From Corticimicrobacter sp040137905 (lineage in GTDB: Bacteria > Pseudomonadota > Gammaproteobacteria > Burkholderiales > Burkholderiaceae_B), in assembly GCF_040137905.1 (NCBI RefSeq), contig NZ_JBEFDG010000088.1:101028-165027 (forward strand): a stretch of DNA of 64,000 bases, in the 5' to 3' direction. How positions within the stretch are numbered: position 1 is the first letter of the stretch; each line of letters starts with the position of its first letter. This document shows positions 60,721 through 64,000 of the stretch, one piece after another. A program made the translations under genes and the position numbers. A model generated the notes under the pieces. It did not search any database. It worked only from the letters and a program-made list of their open reading frames with translations, and was not told where the DNA came from.

Positions 60721-60778
60721 GGTATTTTTTACCTATAAGGGTTTTTACTACCCTGAGTCTGGAGTGGTGAAAAATACC
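60721..60778. promoter_or_regulatory. Three NorR-binding sites, GGT-N7-ACC
   Basis: Exact GGT(N7)ACC palindromes occur at 60721-60733, 60740-60752 and 60766-60778. This is the site form described for NorR of Ralstonia eutropha, where three sites are needed for a hexamer. Start-to-start distances are 19 and 26 bases. They lie 42-99 bases ahead of the -24 element, an enhancer position. Confidence 0.88.
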
Positions 60779-60819
60779 TGTTTGTTTTTATCTGTTTGAT
60801 ATTAAAGAGAAATATTTGT

Positions 60820-60835
60820 TGGCACGGATCTTGCT
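60820..60835 (+). promoter_or_regulatory. Sigma54 (-24/-12) promoter of norA-norB
   Basis: TGGCACGGATCTTGCT fits the consensus TGGCAC(G)N4TTGC(A/T) at every conserved place. Transcription should begin about 12 bases after, ahead of the norA ribosome site AGGAG at 60856. Confidence 0.93.
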
Positions 60836-60866
60836 TTGAAGAAAATGATTTTTCAGGAGTATCTAA

Positions 60867-61553
60867 ATGGATATGTTGAACACGTCGCTGGGTGCGCTGG
60901 CTCGCACCATACCGGGAGCGACCAGGATCTTTCATCAGTACGGACTGGATTTCTGTTGTGCCGGCAAGCGCACCCTGCAGGAAGCGGCCAGTGCGCTGAG
61001 CATCGATCCGCAGGACGTCGCTCGCCAGCTCCAGGCGCAGGCGTCCGAGCCGGGAGGGCATGACTGGACTCAGGCCGAGCCGGCCGAGCTCATCGATCAC
61101 ATCCTGGTTCGCTATCACGCCGTGCATCGCGAACAGTTGCCCGAACTGCGCCGTCTGGCACAGCGCGTGGAGGAGGTGCATCAGGACAGTCCTGATTGCC
61201 CGCATGGCCTGGCCGCATTGCTGGAAGACATCCAGCATGAACTGGACAGTCACATGCGCAAGGAAGAAATGATTCTGTTCCCCATCCTGCGCCGCAATGC
61301 CGCTGCGCCGGTCGGGGGGCCGATCATGGTCATGCGAATGGAGCATGACCAGCATGGCGCCGAACTTGAGCGGCTGGATGCACTGACGCACGGCATTACG
61401 TTGCCGGCGGGTGCCTGCAATACCTGGCGTGCGCTTTATTTGGGATTGCGTACTTTTAAGGAGGACCTGATGGAACATATCCATCTTGAGAACAACATAC
61501 TTTTCGAGAACGCCGAACAGGCGTTGATGTCTGGCGAGGTGCAGCATGGGTGA
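60867..61553 (+). CDS. norA: Di-iron RIC/YtfE family protein (NorA)
   Basis: A 228-residue hemerythrin-type protein. The N-terminal ScdA domain has GATRIFHQYGLDFCCAGKRT with a CC pair; the hemerythrin-like helices supply His and Glu ligands in IDHILVRYHAVHREQLPEL, IQHELDSHMRKEEMILFPIL, MRMEHDQHGAELERL and MEHIHLENNILFENAE. RIC proteins repair iron-sulphur centres damaged by NO or bind NO to shield the cytoplasm. It is the first gene after the sigma54 promoter and overlaps norB by 8 bases, matching R. eutropha norAB. Confidence 0.92.
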   Translation: MDMLNTSLGALARTIPGATRIFHQYGLDFCCAGKRTLQEAASALSIDPQDVARQLQAQASEPGGHDWTQAEPAELIDHILVRYHAVHREQLPELRRLAQRVEEVHQDSPDCPHGLAALLEDIQHELDSHMRKEEMILFPILRRNAAAPVGGPIMVMRMEHDQHGAELERLDALTHGITLPAGACNTWRALYLGLRTFKEDLMEHIHLENNILFENAEQALMSGEVQHG

Positions 61554-63876
61554 GTACCGCAAATTATGGTTTACGCTGATCGGCGTATTGATCGTGACAT
61601 TTTCCCTGCTGGGATACTACGGGGCCGAGGTCTATCGCGTCGCGCCGCCGATCCCGCAGCAGTACGTCGTGGAAGGCAGCGGTGATACGCTCTATACCCA
61701 CGACACCGTGCTCGACGGCCAGACTGCCTGGCAATCGGCAGGCGGCATGCAGGTCGGCTCGATCTGGGGGCACGGTGCCTACCAGGCTCCTGACTGGACG
61801 GCAGACTGGCTGCACCGCGAACTGGTTGCCTGGATGGAACTGGCTTCGGTAGAGGAATACGGCAAGCCGGTCGCGCAACTGTCCGATAGCGAAAAGGCCG
61901 TGCTGGAAGCCAAGCTCAAGGCCGAATATCGTCGCAACACCTGGAACGAAGACAGCGGTACGGTGCTGCTGTCGGCACGTCGTGCCAAGGCCATCGAACA
62001 GACCGCCGAGTACTACAGCCGCCTGTTCGGCAACGATCCCGAGTTCCAGAGCACGCGCAGCAACTATGCCATGAAGGAAAACACCCTGCCCAGCGCCGAG
62101 CGTCGCGAGCAGATGGCTGCGTTCTTCTTCTGGACGGCATGGGCGGCTGCCACGCAGCGTCCCGGTTCGGAAGCGACCTATACCAACAACTGGCCGCACG
62201 AACCCCTGATCGGCAACAAGCCGACGCCTGAAAACGTCATGTGGTCCATCCTCAGCGTCGTGATCATGATGGCGGGTGTGGGCTTCCTGGTGTGGGGCTG
62301 GGCCTTCCTGCGCAAGGAAGACCATGCCGAGCCGGAAGCGCCCAAGCGTGATCCGCTCACGTTGGTGCCGCTGACCCCGTCGCAACGCGCACTGGGCAAG
62401 TACCTGTTCCTGGTGGTGGCACTGTTCACGTTCCAGGTGTTCCTGGGCGGTGCGACTGCGCACTATACGGTCGAAGGCCAGGGTTTCTATGGCATCGAGC
62501 TGTCGCGCTGGTTCCCGTACTCGCTGCTGCGTACCTGGCACATCCAGAGCGCGCTGTTCTGGATCGCCACGGGCTTCCTGGCTGCCGGCCTGTTCCTGGC
62601 CCCGCTGATCAATGGCGGCAAGGACCCGAAGTACCAGAAGCTGGGCGTGGATATCCTGTTCTGGGCGCTGGTCGTGGTGGTGGTGGGTTCCTATACGGGT
62701 AACTACCTGGCGATTGCCCACATCATGCCCCAGGAATGGAATTTCTTGCTGGGTCACCAGGGCTATGAGTATGTGGAACTTGGTCGCCTGTGGCAGATCG
62801 GCAAGTTCCTGGGTGTGGTGTTCTGGCTGGTCCTGATGGCGCGTGGTATTGCGCCCGCCTTCAAGCAAAAGGATGGCGACAAGAACCTGCTGGCCCTGCT
62901 GACCGCTTCGGTTGTGGCAATCGGCCTGTTCTACGGTGCCGGCCTGATGTACGGTGAGCGCACTCACCTGTCGGTGATGGAATACTGGCGCTGGTGGGTG
63001 GTGCACCTCTGGGTGGAAGGCTTCTTCGAAGTGTTCGCCACGACGGCGCTGGCCTTCATCTTCTCGACCCTGGGTCTGGTGTCGTACCGCATGGCAACGG
63101 CTGCCAGCCTGGCCTCGGCTTCGCTGTTCATGCTGGGTGGTGTGCCCGGTACGTTCCACCACCTGTACTTCTCGGGTACGACCACGCCTGTGATGGCCGT
63201 GGGTGCCAGCTTCAGTGCGCTCGAAGTGGTGCCGCTGGTGGTGCTGGGTCACGAGGCATGGGAAAACTGGCGCCTGAAGTTCCGCGCCCCGTGGATGGAC
63301 AAGGTCAAGTGGCCCCTGATGTTCTTCGTGGCCGTGGCCTTCTGGAACATGCTCGGTGCCGGTGTCTTCGGCTTCATGATCAACCCGCCCATTTCGCTGT
63401 ACTACATCCAGGGCCTGAACACCACGGCAGTGCACGCACACGCAGCATTGTTCGGCGTCTATGGTTTCCTGGCACTGGGCTTTACCTTGCTGGTACTGCG
63501 CTACATCCGTCCGCAGATGGTCTTCAATGACAGCCTGATGAAGCGCGCCTTCTGGTGGCTCAATATCGGTCTGGCACTGATGATGTTCACCAGCCTGCTG
63601 CCGATCGGCCTGATCCAGTTCCACGCCAGCGTGGGTGAAGGCATGTGGTTTGCCCGCAGCGAAGCCTTCCTGCAACAGGACATCCTGCAGACGCTGCGCT
63701 GGGTGCGGACTTTCGGTGACATGGTGTTCATCGTGGGTGCGCTGTCGGTCACCTGGCAGGTCATCAGCGGCCTGCTCAGCACCCGTGCTCCGGCACATGG
63801 CGTGGCTGCCGCATCGCTCGAAGGCAAGAGCGGCGCACATGCCAGCGGCGGTTGCTGCGGGAGTTGCTCGGAGTAA
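61546..63876 (+). CDS. norB: Nitric oxide reductase, quinol-dependent (qNOR)
   Basis: Reduces 2 NO to N2O with electrons from quinol. The 776-residue single-chain enzyme has the extra N-terminal helix and periplasmic domain that replace NorC (GYYGAEVYRVAPPIPQQYVV, GHGAYQAPDWTADWLHREL, RNTWNEDSGTVLLSARRAKA), then 12 helices with haem and FeB His ligands in LRTWHIQSALFWIATGF, WRWWVVHLWVEGFFEVFA, GVPGTFHHLYFSGTTTP and NTTAVHAHAALFGVYGF. The C-terminus ends in GGCCGSCSE. Overlap with norA by 8 bases and the sigma54 promoter tie it to NO detoxification. Confidence 0.95.
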   Translation: MGEYRKLWFTLIGVLIVTFSLLGYYGAEVYRVAPPIPQQYVVEGSGDTLYTHDTVLDGQTAWQSAGGMQVGSIWGHGAYQAPDWTADWLHRELVAWMELASVEEYGKPVAQLSDSEKAVLEAKLKAEYRRNTWNEDSGTVLLSARRAKAIEQTAEYYSRLFGNDPEFQSTRSNYAMKENTLPSAERREQMAAFFFWTAWAAATQRPGSEATYTNNWPHEPLIGNKPTPENVMWSILSVVIMMAGVGFLVWGWAFLRKEDHAEPEAPKRDPLTLVPLTPSQRALGKYLFLVVALFTFQVFLGGATAHYTVEGQGFYGIELSRWFPYSLLRTWHIQSALFWIATGFLAAGLFLAPLINGGKDPKYQKLGVDILFWALVVVVVGSYTGNYLAIAHIMPQEWNFLLGHQGYEYVELGRLWQIGKFLGVVFWLVLMARGIAPAFKQKDGDKNLLALLTASVVAIGLFYGAGLMYGERTHLSVMEYWRWWVVHLWVEGFFEVFATTALAFIFSTLGLVSYRMATAASLASASLFMLGGVPGTFHHLYFSGTTTPVMAVGASFSALEVVPLVVLGHEAWENWRLKFRAPWMDKVKWPLMFFVAVAFWNMLGAGVFGFMINPPISLYYIQGLNTTAVHAHAALFGVYGFLALGFTLLVLRYIRPQMVFNDSLMKRAFWWLNIGLALMMFTSLLPIGLIQFHASVGEGMWFARSEAFLQQDILQTLRWVRTFGDMVFIVGALSVTWQVISGLLSTRAPAHGVAAASLEGKSGAHASGGCCGSCSE

Positions 63877-63946
63877 GCACACGAGCTTGCCCTGAGTGTG
63901 GATAGAGGGTCGGGTGCATGACATGCCCGGCCTGATCCCCCCGAAA

Positions 63947-63979
63947 GCCTGCCGTCCGGATTCGACGGCAGGCTTTTTT
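63947..63979 (+). terminator. Terminator of norA-norB
   Basis: GCCTGCCGTC, loop CGGATTC, GACGGCAGGC and T6, 70 bases after the norB stop. The last 20 bases of the window show no gene. Confidence 0.92.
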
Positions 63980-64000
63980 GATTTTTATGCATGGAGAAAC

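Noticed and set aside
61564..63924. 786-residue minus-strand frame opposite norB
   Set aside because: Antisense shadow of qNOR, whose helices and haem ligands are all in place on the plus strand.

Overview
The window reads as chromosomal DNA of a moderately GC-rich betaproteobacterium, probably Burkholderiales/Alcaligenaceae. Support comes from the aat-bpt pair, a Bordetella-type Lys/Ala-rich histone H1-like protein, DarP, a rplM-rpsI operon, a NorR system with R. eutropha-like operators, and a FecI/FecR-regulated siderophore receptor. The genus cannot be fixed from sequence alone. I saw no rRNA, tRNA, CRISPR array, insertion sequence or prophage. Coding density is high; the longest gene-free stretches are 23177-23469 (icd promoter region) and 53122-53389 (leader region of the rhamnonate operon).

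Layout. 1-3.3 kb: MocR/PdxR-type regulator (cut by the window start) divergent from a BenE-type benzoate transporter, then a class I amidotransferase. 3.4-8.5 kb, minus strand: S9 lipoprotein peptidase, Nudix hydrolase, aat, bpt, pyrD. 8.6-20 kb: housekeeping genes (SlyB-like lipoprotein, YggT, methionine aminopeptidase, H1-like protein, gltX, a Pat-type acyl-CoA synthetase/GNAT protein, esterase, darP, pmbA) and an orphan TRAP binding protein. 20-25 kb: rplM-rpsI behind a leader that can fold in two ways, M23 peptidase, DUF4168 protein, YitT protein, icd. 25-27.5 kb: TfoX-like protein and two transporters.

27.7-37.3 kb is a TMAO respiration locus: torR, a hybrid kinase torS, torT, then (after an unknown coupled gene and a HigBA-type toxin-antitoxin pair) a Tat-exported TorA-like reductase whose C-terminus carries a c-type haem domain resembling the TorC/TorY tail. 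No torC or torD is seen in the window. 37.4-40.3 kb: two small unknown genes, a DUF411 protein and an amino acid permease.

40.4-47.8 kb is an iron module: two copies of the same 17-bp Fur-box-like sequence, isochorismate synthase, a stand-alone isochorismatase, FecI-type sigma factor, FecR, a TonB receptor with an STN domain and a secreted Fes-like esterase. It makes and uses a catechol-type intermediate, but entA, entE and an NRPS are not here. 47.8-52.1 kb: RidA, LysR regulator, ilvD, EamA exporter.

52.1-58.2 kb is an L-rhamnonate catabolic operon (transporter, RhmD, RhmA, AldA) under a divergent LysR regulator. Between regulator and operon lies a strong-RBS 10-codon reading frame followed at once by a long three-part hairpin; this is the best candidate here for an undescribed regulatory element. 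58.3-59.0 kb: two small convergent genes that look like orphan immunity proteins. 59.0-63.9 kb: norR divergent from norA (RIC di-iron protein) and quinol-type norB, with three GGT-N7-ACC NorR sites and a textbook sigma54 promoter between them.
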